From NCBI GenBank assembly GCA_032158125.1, contig JASKOT010000002.1, positions 744,001 through 808,000 of the forward strand: a DNA stretch of 64,000 nt. The letters run 5' to 3'. The stretch is from Papiliotrema nemorosa (Eukaryota; Basidiomycota; Tremellomycetes; Tremellales; Rhynchogastremaceae). Under the pieces are notes generated by a model. The model made no database searches. It was not told the DNA's origin and saw nothing but the letters and a program-made list of their open reading frames with translations. The position numbers and the translations under genes were made by a program. This document shows positions 36,490-47,611 of the stretch, piece by piece. The first letter of the stretch is position 1; each line of letters begins with the position of its first letter.

Positions 36490-36838
36490 TTTGGCGTGAT
36501 AAAGGTTCTCAAAACCAACGATGAACAAGGTCAAAAGGGCAGCGAGGGGGCACGGTACGGCCAAGCAGCGTGCAACCACTCAAATCTCGAGCGGGATCAA
36601 ATTCAAGCACAGTCCCAAACCACTTTTCGAAACCCCGATCCGATAATGCCGTGTGGCACTGGCGTTTGGGAGCAGTTTCTCGATCGGTCATTTACGGCGT
36701 TATCGCTGATTTCAATGTGGCATCTGAATACTTTTGATTCTGCCCCTCCTCCCCAGGCCCTCCCCCCTCTCGCTGCTCGCTGCCATCCCATTTCGACATC
36801 TTCAACACCTTCCTCTCAACTAACACCATCTAGCCATC
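36490..36838. promoter_or_regulatory. bidirectional promoter of eS6 and uS15 genes
   Basis: Only 349 bases separate the ATGs of two small-subunit ribosomal protein genes transcribed outward. The uS15 side ends in a long pyrimidine-rich tract (about 36737-36790 and 36800-36836), typical of fungal ribosomal-protein leaders. A shared promoter would keep the two proteins in step. No known RP-box motif was identified with confidence. Confidence 0.7.
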
Positions 36839-37576
36839 ATGGGACGGTATGTCACCCTACAACCTCTCGACCATTTACCATGCTGATATTGCAGAATGCA
36901 CTCCAAGGGAAAGGGTATTAGCGCCTCTGCGCTCCCATACCGACGATCTCAACCTTCGTGGTCCAAGGCCACCCCGGAAGAGGTTACCGACCAAATCTTC
37001 AAATTCGCCCGACGAGGTCTTTCCCCTTCTCAGATCGGTGTCATCTTGAGGGACTCTCACGGTATCCCCCAGGTCAAGAGCGTTACCGGAAACAAGATTC
37101 TCCGAATCTTGAAGACCAACGGTTAGTGTCGAGACTTTTTCCAAGGAGGGAGTGGGGAGGACACCATCGGGCTAGGGGACTTGAGAATAGAGGCCAGAGG
37201 ACCTTGGGAGTACACGGTCGTGGCAGGAGGTCAGCGCGACGGAGGGAAGCCAGAGTTCGATGGTGTTGCGAGGATGGAGAAATCTTGCAGAACACGAAAA
37301 CTAATAACCAGGTCTCGGCCCATCCATCCCAGAGGACCTTTACCACCTCATCAAGAAGGCCGTCTCTGTCCGAAAGCACCTTGAGCGAAACCGAGCCGAC
37401 AAGGACGCCAAGTTGTCAGTGAACCCTCACACCTTCCAGATCTTGCCTAACCTGCTAGCCGAATGATTCTTGTCGAGTCCCGAATCCACCGACTGGCACG
37501 ATACTACATCAAAACCCAACAGGTTCCTCCTACATTCAAGTACGAGGCTGCTACCGCTTCCACCTTGGTCGCCTAA
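36839..37576 (+). CDS. RPS13: 40S ribosomal protein uS15
   Basis: Model: join(36839..36846, 36895..37121, 37312..37414, 37459..37576), 151 residues, exactly the usual length. Sequence is diagnostic: [86 protein letters not shown]. uS15 binds 18S rRNA helices in the platform of the small subunit. The first exon contributes only eight bases. The second intron (37122-37311, 190 bases) is four times longer than its neighbours. Confidence 0.97.
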
Positions 37577-37960
37577 ACGCAACACGTCGAGCACGACGAT
37601 GCCTCGGTGGGTGTATCTAGGGAGCATTTGGATATTTTTGTGACGCCGAGGGAGTCGACAAGGCTGTACATGCATTCCCATGACCGAACACCAAAGCAGG
37701 ACTGCTGTCTGTTTGCTTCGAGCAAGGGTGTCTCTGCGCGCGATTGGGTACCGGGATATCCGCTGACACAGATGAGGTGTGAATTCTGCTTCAGATTCCG
37801 TCGCTCTTCCTGCCGTTCTTGTCAACCTAGTCGTGATCAAATGTGCATACGTCAAGTATCGTGCAAGTCGTGATCCAAGCCATTGTCCGGTGTACAACAT
37901 GATACTATAATAGCCTTCCCAATGATCCCAACCTTTTGCAGCACGCTCCCGCCTCACTAC
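37577..37960. other. convergent 3' spacer
   Basis: These 384 bases lie between the stops of uS15 (plus) and the AFI1-like gene (minus). Open frames here overlap both strands and lack splice support. No RNA gene was recognised. Confidence 0.5.
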
Positions 37961-40668
37961 TCACATCCGAGCAGTCCCTAGTGGGGTGACCGGACTTTCT
38001 CCATGTACAGTATACGGCGAGGATTGCTCTGCTCCGATCCCAGGTGAAGCTTCTTGCACGTTGATCTTCTCTTCGAAATCTCGCCTGAGAGCAAGGGCGA
38101 GATCTCTCCTCTCTAGCAGGTGTAAGAAGGTCTTGCGATGGAAATAGTTCATGGATGCCACAGCTTGTCGCCCCACCTGTCCATGTCAGCCCTTTTCCCT
38201 ATGACAACTGATTGTGCTTACAGGGTACTGCTGTACATTTAACAACAAGTCTACAGCGTGCTCTCTGACACCTGGCCATCGGTGGAAGAGACCGTTCGAG
38301 ACATGCAATAATCCGCCCAAATGATGCGGGAGATGTGTCAACAACTGCCCGTGAGCTGATGCTTGCGATCATGCCGTCAGACTTACCTCGACGACCTGTT
38401 CATAAGTCCTGACTCCCTCTGCCAGAGCAGAAAAGATGGCCTCGGCCTCGGAATCAGTCATATTTTTGGTCAGACGCAATCTGCCAATCTGATGCTGCAC
38501 GTCAAACGCTATCGGTTTACGTTTGACCATCTTTGCCCAATCCTGACTTGTCAACGGGCTTCCCACTTTCTAAAATGACTGACCTTGGCATAGAGCTTGT
38601 AGCTCCTTGTCCGCCTCCAGGCGTCTATTCTATGTGTGTTTACCCTCATTTCCCTCTGTTTCGTCGTCTCGTCGGCGAAGACTACCCCACTGCCCAGTCG
38701 TCCTTCTCGGTACGCTATAGACGGGTAGCCAATCTTGACCACGCCCGTCTGCTGATACTCTTGATACGCCGCCAATCGGACAAAGCGAGAGACAAAGTCG
38801 ACCATACGGAGTCGAATGTGCGCTTCCCCAAAGTGATTGTTCATCGCTGTTAGGATATCTTCCATGAATTGGTTGTCGATATCGTCCGCTCGTGCTTGTG
38901 CCGTCATTTTGGACGCCGGAGTGGATGCTTGCGGATCATCTTCCACTCTGACTATACTATTGCTCAGGGACGATTCTGACGACCGACCACTTCGCAGACT
39001 ACCCAGTGTACCACCTTTGAGATCTTTGCTGATGGTGATCCGACCAGTTTCGACATTGCACAAGACGTCCCAGGTAGCAGTGAGATCTTCGAAACGAGGA
39101 TTGGTGACTCCCGCCACGTATCCAGAGAATTCTTCCAAGATGTCAAGACTGGCCAGATTGGCGTATGGTAACGCGGTCTCGTTATAACCCCGTAAAACCT
39201 GGCCTGAGCCCGTGACCAAAGCACAAGCGGCAAGGACCATCCTCGCAACCGAGTTTGCTGGTAGCCCATGCCCAAGGAACAAGACTCGTTTGTGCGCAAG
39301 GAGAGCGTTGAGAAGGAGAATAATAGGGTGGGTATTGGGTCCGTTCGTGTGGAGATGAGGGTGGAAAGGTGCTGGGAAAGGTTGAACATTTTGGGAGAAT
39401 GTTTGAATTAGCTCGATAATGGAGTACTGCCCGTCAATCACGGCTCCAGGGTGGGTTCAACTTACATCGCCCACATCGTCAGCCAGAACGGTCATCGGTA
39501 TCCTGATGGGTACTGTGATGCCCTTGAATTGAGCTTCCGCTTCGAACATGTGGGTGTCTCTTGGTACTCCTCGTCTAAGTCTCTTTCCTTGGGCCGACCG
39601 ACCACTCGTGACGATGGGAATCGATGTCGAGCTGGATTTCCTCCCCGCACCCGCTTGAGAAGATATCCTGGAAGAAGCTCTCGATCCGCCCAGAGCGTGC
39701 GAAGAAGCACTACCCGCTTCATCTTCAATGACCTCTTGAGCTTCCCTCTTAGGCGATTCAACTTCTATACCAAATCGCTCTTCCAGTAGATTCTTCCTCT
39801 CCGTCTGTCGGAGCAGTACCTTTTCATGTCGTGAGAGCAGAGGCATCCCGACGGTGGATATGCCGTTGGCGCATTCGTACAGCCTTGAGAAGATTTTTTG
39901 GTCTTTGCTGATGAAGTACTCTTCCAGCGCTAAAAGCAGTAACGGCTAGAATGAGCACCTACCCTTCCGATCCTGGAGGGACTCGCCTTGAAGATCTGAA
40001 TATAAGGATGCGGAGAACAAATGGCCATCGCTTTGACATGCGCGCCCCTTCTGGCCGTCTTGTCCTCTTTCATCCTTACACAATTCAAGACGTACAACAG
40101 GCCTCCTCCCGGTGTACCCCTTTTCGGACGCGATCGCTCTACTGCACCTTCTGCGGAAGCGGTGGTAGTGGACGAAGTGATCGACTGTCTCTTGGGGTCG
40201 GTACCTCCGAGTTGATTCTCGTGTGCTAGCATCGGTGCAATAGCTGAAGATTCCGTTTGACCAAGGTAGAATACTGTCCAATCTTCGGAACGCAAGTGCG
40301 CCCCGTCGGGCAACATGACCTCTGCCATGCGACTGGATATCAGCAGTCGTCCCGTCCCCTACAGCCAGTACCGCAAGGTGTGACGAGGGTATATAGACTC
40401 ACTGCTCATCTGTCCCTGTAGGGTAGGGGTACTGCACGGAAAGTGTAGCTCCGGAATCTATATCAAACTCTGCGAGCAACACGAAATGTACAGCATCTTC
40501 ACTTGCACTCTGTCCATCCCCCATGTCCAACTCTGCATCGTGCCCAAACTCCGATTCGAAATCTCTCTCTGTCGAAGTGGTAGTCTTGTGTGATCTACTA
40601 GAAGGAGTTTGAGGTGGGTAGAATGAGGCGTGTGAATCCGCGCGGGTATGCGAGTGAGAGGTTGACAT
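37961..40668 (-). CDS. AFI1: AFI1/MesA-type DENN polarity protein
   Basis: Model of 7 exons: complement(join(37961..38176, 38222..38344, 38387..38542, 38584..39426, 39466..39945, 39987..40332, 40403..40668)), 809 residues with every phase closing. The N-terminal module reads HFVLLAEFDIDSGATLSVQYP, MLPDGAHLRSEDWTVFYLGQ and IFKPLLLLALEEYF, like the Afi1 N-terminal (uDENN) domain. The middle reads ALLAHKRVLFLGHGLPANS and FVSRFVRLAAYQEYQQ, like the SPA/DENN region. Yeast Afi1 binds Arf3 and marks polarity at the bud cortex; Aspergillus MesA stabilises the polarity axis. A Ser/Arg-rich stretch around 270-330 looks disordered. One intron (39946-39986) has a GC donor. Confidence 0.85.
39946..39986 (-). 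other. GC-AG intron in the AFI1-like gene
   Basis: The coding strand reads TTCAAG|GCGAGT at the donor and CATTCTAG|CCG at the acceptor, joining to FKPLLLLALEEYF in frame. The only GT alternatives give either a 17-base intron or loss of the conserved PLLLL segment. Confidence 0.75.
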
Positions 40669-41078
40669 GTCGGATACAAGGTCAGGCAGGAGAGACCGGC
40701 CTGATCGACATGTAACCCGGATTTCGCGATGTCGGCTATGTCCAGGTGATTGACGATGCCAGGTATACCGGATCGATCTATCGGAGTATCTGAGATCACT
40801 TGGTATGCAGTGGGATGAGTCTATCAACAATGAACGCTTGTGACAACAACATTGAGCGATTCTCGACAATCCGTGCCTGGGCCGATTCAAAACCAACGAC
40901 TCTCGACTGTTTCATCTTTCACTCATCAGCAGAACACCAGCAGATCATGCGCAGATACAAGGCGTGCAAAGTGCTCGAACCGAACGAGCAGCAGTATTTT
41001 TTACATCTGATTGTCCTTGGGCATATTCATATCGTCCGCCAAGTGCTTGGGAGCGACGGGATGAGGGGTGAAAACGAT
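40669..41078. other. spacer upstream of AFI1-like gene
   Basis: These 410 bases lie between two minus-strand genes. They hold the AFI1-like promoter and the 3'UTR of the small gene upstream. A long plus-strand open frame (40800-41633) crosses it but is antisense to better-supported exons. Confidence 0.5.
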
Positions 41079-41622
41079 TCACCAATCCATCATTCTTTCC
41101 GCCAAGTCTGCTTCTTCCTGTTGTTTCTTCCTCCTCTCGTCATCGCTCGACACACTGACATGCTCTCGTACTACATCCGATCTCGGGGGCCCACCAGCGC
41201 CATTCTGCAAAGAATGCGGAACGGTCGGGACGTACGGTCGCTTAGACTGACCATATTGAGGAATATAAGTTTGCGGCAGCGCGTTTTGAGAAGGTCGTCT
41301 CGCGCCTTGACGGGGTGCGTTCTCGCGAGACGATATCTGCTGCGGAGAGGGGTATCGAGGCGGCTGAGTCTGTGTGCGAGGCAGAGAAGTGGACGAGCTG
41401 GAGCTGGTGGACGTCGCGCTGGGTCTGCGAGGGGGCGGAAGCTCTTCAACCGCAGAGTTGCCGGTACATGTGAGGCTTCTGTGGGTTCAGTTTCGTTCAC
41501 GTTTTGTGACCCACGACATGAGCTTCTTTACATCAGCGCCATCCCAGGCAGATCAGTTTATCACTCACGCCAAAGCCACCTCCTCGGACCCGCATCGGTT
41601 TGTGGTCGTGGGATCCCGACAT
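41079..41622 (-). CDS. small low-complexity hypothetical protein
   Basis: Model: complement(join(41079..41478, 41515..41525, 41569..41622)), 154 residues. Exon 1 encodes MSGSHDHKPMRVRGGGFG and ends in a clean GTGAGT donor. The middle exon of 11 bases is inferred from frame. The main exon is Pro/Ser/Gln-rich (PPPRRPSATSTSS, RRPSQNALPQTYIPQYGQ) and ends in a charged helix (DDERRKKQQEEADLAERM). No known domain is recognised. The acceptor of the 11-base exon could be three bases further (AAGAAG). Coding status is supported by composition and by the frame closing; function is unknown. Confidence 0.5.
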
Positions 41623-42352
41623 CGTCTCTCTAACCTTCTATCTCAGTTTGGGGTTACTATGTGATGTAAACACGGGTATGTCCAGTAGAGCTCGAAAAAA
41701 TTCACGGTATTCGCAGTGTCTCTGAGCATCAACAGAAGCAACACCCCGCTTATATAGCTAGCTATGGCATAGCCATGGTCATGGCCAAGATCAACGCCTA
41801 TCTACCAGCCAAGGTGCCCAGATCTCGATTACAGCTCAACCTCACGAGTGGGGACCCGTGAAGCTGGCGTTGCAAGGAATCAACGAGTAACCAGCTCGGG
41901 GATGTCCTGTCCGATGGGGAATGGGGGGTGTTGAGTCGTAGACGACCAAGCGTTGTAAGTCGCTTCCAAGCCTGGGCATCTTGGCGGTAGTTATCAACAA
42001 TCGCCTGCGCGATTTACCATTCCCCTGGACTTTTTACATGATTGTCTGCAGGAGGTGAGGATGTCTTGTGTTTTCATGTGCATCGCCTTGTAATCCGATG
42101 CGTTTTGCATATAGTCGCTTGTCGAGAGGCTGGAGAGATTGAACGAGAGAAACGTCCAAGAAATATAGATTGGCAACCATGTCTGGCGCTTTCGCCGCGT
42201 TCACGCTTGCCATTAAGGTCTGACAACTCAAGCGAATACATACCGCAACTAGGAAGCACAGTTGCCAGGACAAGTCACCAGGTGTCGCAAAATCATCTGA
42301 ATGCTTCGGATAGTGGCCAACAACATTCTCAACGGTGTCCCCTGCGTTGAGA
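41623..42352. other. intergenic, nothing recognised
   Basis: This 730-base stretch has stop-rich frames and no convincing exon. A near-palindromic run of GCTAGCTATGGCATAGCCATGG lies at about 41757-41778. A minus-strand open frame at 41994-42483 overlaps it but has no protein-like pattern. Confidence 0.4.
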
Positions 42353-43540
42353 CTATGGGGCGACGTCGCAGGAGACCTTCGATACGTTACGAATGAGAAG
42401 GGATGATGGCTCGTCTGAAGTGGGAGGGGTGTTCGGTGTCGGAAAGAGGTAGATCTTACTATCCCGGAGCTGTCTTGTGCCATCTGGAGCCTCGATGGTG
42501 GCTAGTGGACCGAATGGCCGCCCAACCTCTGCAGTCGCGGATCGCTCAGAGGGTGGCACAGTGGATCTATCGGTGTCAGGGTGGTATGAGAGCTGTCGAG
42601 AGGGTATGTTCGACGCGCTGCCTTGGGCTGATAGGGACGGATCAAGGGAGGAGACGTGGGTTGAAACATGGGTGATCTTCGCGGTTGGAGGTCGAATGGT
42701 CGGGACCGTGGTCCTCGACGTCTTCTTGCGACGCTATAGATCAGATCATACTCAAAAGGGCAGATGGGATGGAATGGATGTCCGGCTGTATCGATTGGCA
42801 AGGCTCACTTACAAAGCAGCAGCAACCCGAGTCCACTTTGTCCGAGAACGAATAAGCCGAAATCCCGTCCGACAGGTTGGACCCGCTGGAAGGTGGTCGA
42901 CCTGGAGACACTCTCAGCTTAGGTCGACTGATCAATTACCTCCTCGACGAGTCTCCATGTCTGAGCACTATTCTCGGGGCAGCGAATCCAATGATGGTGC
43001 GATTTCGGCGTTTCGGTCAGAAGTGCCTGCTCGCCACGCAGAACTGGAAGATGACATAACGGGTGGGGTTCGATATATCGACTGATGGGCTGTAGTATAT
43101 CACTTGAGCAGTAGATCTCCGAGCACAGAGGAGTGAGAGACATTGTCAAAGAGGTGAGCTCGCCTTCGAGCATCGGGGATGATCTCTCGTCAATGGTTGA
43201 AAATAAATCTGAAACGCACAAACGCCATCAAGGGGTTCTACTCAAACCTCATCACTGCACATTCTTGCATCGCCCATTCTCTGCACCACATTATGATCAG
43301 ATGGATTAATCGCGGAGTTTCTATGCGGTCGTTGGACAGGATCGAAGTGGATCGCTCCGAGAGCAAGAGTATCTTCTTCAGCTTCCACCTCCCCCTCCGT
43401 TACCTCCTCCGCCACCACCTCCCCCATCGCCCCCTGCTCCTCCGCCGTCATATCCTCCTCCACCATCGCCCACAGAGACCCCATAGACGGCTCGTCGATG
43501 TTTCTTGGGAGACCTGAATGTGAGCTCTCCGGGCGCACCT
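42353..43540 (-). CDS. unresolved multi-exon gene, probably minus strand
   Basis: On minus, 42353-42733 is a 127-codon open exon starting right after a strong branch/acceptor (CTGATCTATAG), beginning RRKKTSRTTVP and continuing Ser/Thr/Pro-rich (e.g. KIYLFPTPNTPPTSDEP) to a TAG. Just upstream, a GTAAGT donor (intron 42734 to about 42813) follows a hydrophobic stretch readable as FGLFVLGQSGLGLLLL in one frame, which would suit a membrane segment followed by the basic RRKK. However, the frame that splices cleanly into RRKK is a different one. Further up, 43378-43500 encodes a Gly-rich run. A 202-codon plus-strand frame (42477-43085) overlaps all of this. I could not build one model that closes; strand and exon structure are tentative. 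Confidence 0.3.
43375..43480. repeat. purine-rich GGA/GGT low-complexity tract
   Basis: The minus strand here is almost pure G/A/T with GGA, GGT and GGC triplets in series; plus is CCT/CCA-rich. In one minus frame it reads as Gly runs (GGGGYDGGGAGGDGGGGG). The composition differs sharply from its surroundings. Confidence 0.7.
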
Positions 43541-44406
43541 AAACTGAGACATCGGCTTACGAAGCAGCCTGTATGTAAGTCAGCGATCCGCCTGTGATGC
43601 AGAATGTGAAGCTCAACATACAGCTTCCACAGAAGACCAACAACCCCCTCGGATTCTGAGCGGTTTGTGCTCAGTTTCATTTTGCTCTGAAAGTCAATCC
43701 ACACTGAAAAGCTGGGTCTGACCTTGAAGAGGGGCAGATTCGAAGATCTGCTTGATTCGAGTGAAGATTGGCATCTTTGAGAAACCAGGATAACGTCAGA
43801 ATGGCGAGGGAAGCATCGGGTCTTGAGGCTTATATCTATAACTATATAGCCCATGTAGAAAGTGACGAACGTTCGTGATACCATTGTCCACCACGAGGCA
43901 GGTAGCCTCGATCACTGAGTGTGTGTGATCACCGGATCACCTCTCGCCACTGAGGGAATCGATGCAGATCACCGTGCAGGTCCATCCCCTTACACATTCC
44001 TTGATAGATGATCTATCGGGCAATGACACCTCTTCACCGGATCTCATCCGAGCATCAAGAATTGTAGGTCTATCAGCGATGCTTCTACATGCATTTGTTC
44101 CTCGGACCCAGCTCGAAGACCTCTGGGACCAGGCAAACTCGTGACGTCACGACTTCTTCCCTTCCAGTCGTCCAGACTCAACCATGTCACTGCTTGTATC
44201 GCTCCCACTCGTCCCAATACGATCTTCCAGATGCGTCCGCCTTCCCAGAACACCTAATCTCCTCATGCAAGATGTAGACTGTACCACTTGAGGTCGACTC
44301 GGGGTGGACAGAACCTTGACGAGCTCGGCATCTCTGAACGATCAGCCGCGTTCGACTGTGACGGTGGAGGTGCAGCATTGTGTATAGTCAGAGGATTGAC
44401 GCTTGC
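43541..44406. other. intergenic, nothing recognised
   Basis: About 870 bases with only short overlapping frames on both strands. It may hold 5' exons of the unresolved gene to the left (a possible MKLSTNRSESE start at about 43680 on minus), but no supported exon chain was found. Confidence 0.35.
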
Positions 44407-44588
44407 TCACTCCTTGGACGATATCCTGGTAGTAGCCTTTGGCCTCACATAGTCCGTACCCACTGATGCCTCGATCTATGGACGAGTCAGCGCGTCACTC
44501 CCGACATGTGGTGTCCGAAAGCGCCGAATTGACATACGGCTTTGTTGCTTACGCAACCTCCTCGTAACCGCAGAACCTGTTGATCCAT
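44407..44588 (-). CDS. possible tiny protein with LRLRGGC motif
   Basis: Model: complement(join(44407..44475, 44553..44588)), 34 residues. Exon 1 reads MDQQVLRLRGGC and ends exactly in GTAAGC; the intron is 77 bases with CTGACTCGTCCATAG at its end. LRLRGG equals the C-terminus of ubiquitin, but without the rest of that fold, so this is more likely chance or a short basic motif. A GTGAGC at the end of exon 2 could extend the gene further. Support is weak: a short open frame with good splice signals. Confidence 0.25.
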
Positions 44589-44938
44589 GTTCTTCTATCT
44601 CATCTGTGAAAGAATAATACTTTCAAACAGATGCCTAGTGATTATATGATGATATCAAAGGCAGGGGGTTCGGCCATACGGCCATTTGAGCCAAGCTGAA
44701 CCAAGCTCCACGAAGCGCTGAAACACTTCGGGGACACTCCGAAAGCACCCACCCCGTCATGACCGCAGCAAATCACCGCACGACTTTGACCACACTTTCT
44801 GTCATAAAAATGCTGCATCATTACTACCAAATTATTGGCTTATTGTTTGTCAGGAGACACGGGAAATATGATCCTTGGTGAGACAAGGCGAGCGAAAACG
44901 AATAGTCAAATCCATCAGATGGGGTACGGATGCACTCT
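44589..44938. other. intergenic 3' of aconitase
   Basis: These 350 bases hold the aconitase 3'UTR and, possibly, a promoter for the tiny gene. No RNA gene was recognised. Confidence 0.4.
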
Positions 44939-47611
44939 CTAAGCAGAGGCACCTCGGGCCTTGGCAGCGGCAGCCATCATGTTCAAAGCTACATCGTTAG
45001 CACGACTCGAGTCCTGAAAACCATTTACTCACCAGAACCGGCCTTGAACCACTCCCATTGACCGGCGTTGATCGACGAGGTGGTCAAGAACTTCTCCTTG
45101 GATCCATCCTTGTGTGTAATCTCAACCTCGATATCCTTGCCCGGTTGGAACTCGTTCAAGCCGAGGATGGAGAGTTTGTCAGAACCAGAAATCTTCTCGT
45201 AGTCGGCGGGGTTCTTGAACCAGAGAGGGAGCATACTAAAACATTAGTCGAGGCCTTTTTCGCTGCATCCACCACTTACCCCTGCTTCTTCAAGTTTGTC
45301 TCGTGAATTCGGGCAAACGACCTGCAAATGACGGCTCGTCCACCCAAGAATCGAGGCTCCAAAGCGGCGTGCTCTCGCGAAGATCCCTCTCCGTAGTTCT
45401 CGTCTCCAACAACAACCCATGGGATACCGGAGTCTCGGTAGTCGGCGGCGACGGCAGGGACGGTTCCGAATTCACCAGTCTTTTGGTTAAGAATCTTGTT
45501 GGCCTCTCCGTTGTCCGAGTTGATGGCACCGATCAGACAGTTTTGAGAAATGTTTTCAAGGTGTCCTCGGTACTTGAGCCATGGTCCACCAGCAGAGATG
45601 TGGTCGGTGGTGCACTTGCCCTTGGCCTTGATCAAGACAGGGGCCTCGATGATGTCTTTACCGTCCCAAGCCTTGAAAGGAGTAAGGAGCTGAAGTCGGT
45701 CGGAAGTGGGGCTGACGGCGACCGAGACGGTGCTTCCATCGGCAGGAGGAGCCTGGAAAGTGTTCTCTCCGGCATCGTATCCCTTGGCGGGAAGCTCGTA
45801 ACCAGAGGGCTCGGAGAATTTGAACTCTTTTCCGTCGGCACCCTTAAGAGTGTCGGTCAAAGGGTTGAAGGTGAGGTCACCGGCAAAGACAAGGGCGGTG
45901 ACGAGATCGGGGGAAGCAACAAAGGCGTGGGTGGCAGGGTTGGCGTCGTTTCGGCCAGTGAAGTTTCGGTTGTAAGATGAGATGATAGAGTTGACCTCTC
46001 CCTTCTTAACATCTCGTCGGTCCCATTGACCGATACAAGGACCACAAGCGTTGGCAAGAACAACACCTCCGATGTCCTCAAAAGTCTCAATCATACCGTC
46101 TCGAGCAATGGTGGCTCGGACCTGCTCGGAACCAGGAGTGATGGTGAAACCAGCCTTGGCCTTGAGACCGTGAGAAGCGGCCTCCTTGGCGATGTGGGCG
46201 GATCGGGACATGTCCTCGTACGAAGAGTTGGTGCACGAACCGATAAGTCCGACCTTGAGCTCCTGGGGCCACGAGTTCTTCTTGACCTCGGCGGCGAATT
46301 TGGAGATGGGGGTAGCAAGATCGGGGGTGAAGGGTCCGTTGATGTGAGGCTCGAGCTCGTCGAGCTTGATCTCGATTCGTTGATCGTACTCGGATCCCTC
46401 GTCAGGTTGCAAGTTGTGGTTGAACTCTTGAGCGTATTTGGCCTGGGCAGATCGGCCAGTGGCTTCGAGATAGCTGGCCATTCGCTTGTTGTAAGGGAAG
46501 AGCGAGGTGGTGGCACCAATCTCGGCACCCATGTTGCAGATGGTAGCCATACCGGTACATGAGAGCGACTCGACACCGGGACCGTGGTACTCGATGATGG
46601 CACCCGTTCCACCCTTGACGGTGAGGATACCGGCAACCTTGAGGATGACATCCTTGGGGGTAGTCCATCCGCTCATCTTTCCGTCAAGGTAGACACCAAT
46701 GACCTTGGGGGCCTTGAGCTCCCAAGGAATGCCGGCCATGACATCGACGGCATCGGCTCCTCCGACACCACAGGCGACCATACCGAGACCTCCAGCGTTG
46801 GGGGTGTGCGAGTCGGTACCGATCATCATGAGACCTGGAAGAGCGTAGTTTTCGAGGATGATTTGGTGGCTTGAATCAGCGGATACCTGATTGGGTCACT
46901 CACATGATACCGGATCCTGGTTTCCAGAAACCAATACCGTACTTGGCACAAGCAGTGGCCAAGAAGTCGTAGACCTCCTTGTTGATGTCGATGGCTCGGG
47001 CAAGATCCTTGACACCTCCGACCTGGGCCTGGATCAAGTGGTCACAGTGGACCGAGGTGGGGACGGCAGTTTGCGGGAGACCGGCAGACATGAACTGGAG
47101 AATGGCCATTTGGGCGGTGGCGTCTTGACAAGCGACTCGCTGGCAAGTCAGACAGCCCAAGGCGGGTCAAAGAGCTACTTACATCGGGTCGAAGCTTGAG
47201 GTAAGAGACACCTCGCTCAATCTCTTGGTTGTGCGGGTCATCCAAGTGACCGTAGACAATCTTCTCGGCGAGGGTAAGGGGTCGGTTCAGTCTGGATAAG
47301 TCAGCTCAGAGCAAAGGGGTTCCGGCGAATGTGGTGATTCGGTGACAGCTGGAGCGCTGTCGCAGCGCAGACAGGACACCGGAGAAATGATAGAAGCGAA
47401 GTCATCGAGTTACTCACCTCGAACGAACGACCTGGAGGTTGTCCTCGATCCTTTGGTAGTTGATGAATCGACCTTTCTCAAGGTTGCTCATCTCGACCTG
47501 TTTGTCTCCAATCCTAGATTGGACAGTGGCCATTGATCGCAGAGCGGATCGAGAGGAGCCTGCAACGGCTCCCCTGAGAAGGGGAGAAGTGACCAGTCGG
47601 GACGTGGCCAT
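44939..47611 (-). CDS. ACO1: aconitate hydratase, mitochondrial
   Basis: Model of 6 exons: complement(join(44939..44988, 45033..45235, 45280..46869, 46904..47139, 47183..47291, 47418..47611)), 793 residues. A basic, Ser/Arg-rich presequence ([14 protein letters not shown]...[11 protein letters not shown]) suits mitochondrial import. The three [4Fe-4S] cysteines are present: GSCTNSS near 392 and ACGPC near 455/458. Substrate loops [11 protein letters not shown] and [18 protein letters not shown] are intact. It converts citrate to isocitrate in the TCA cycle. Strong codon bias indicates high expression. Intron 1 is 126 bases, long for this genome; intron 3 is only 34. Confidence 0.97.

Noticed and set aside
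40800..41633. 277-codon plus-strand open frame
   Set aside because: It is antisense to a minus-strand gene whose exons close in frame, and its Arg/Leu-rich translation looks like a shadow of Ser/Pro-coding sequence.
43179..43517. Pro/Arg/His-rich plus frame
   Set aside because: It is the complement of the GGA/GGT low-complexity tract and carries no splice or start support.
44407..44588. Ubiquitin-like gene from the LRLRGG match
   Set aside because: Only the six-residue tail matches; the ubiquitin fold is absent, so it is listed only as a weak tiny ORF.
45303..46562. Long plus-strand frames (225 and 178 codons) over aconitase
   Set aside because: They are antisense to highly codon-biased aconitase exons; such bias creates open antisense frames.
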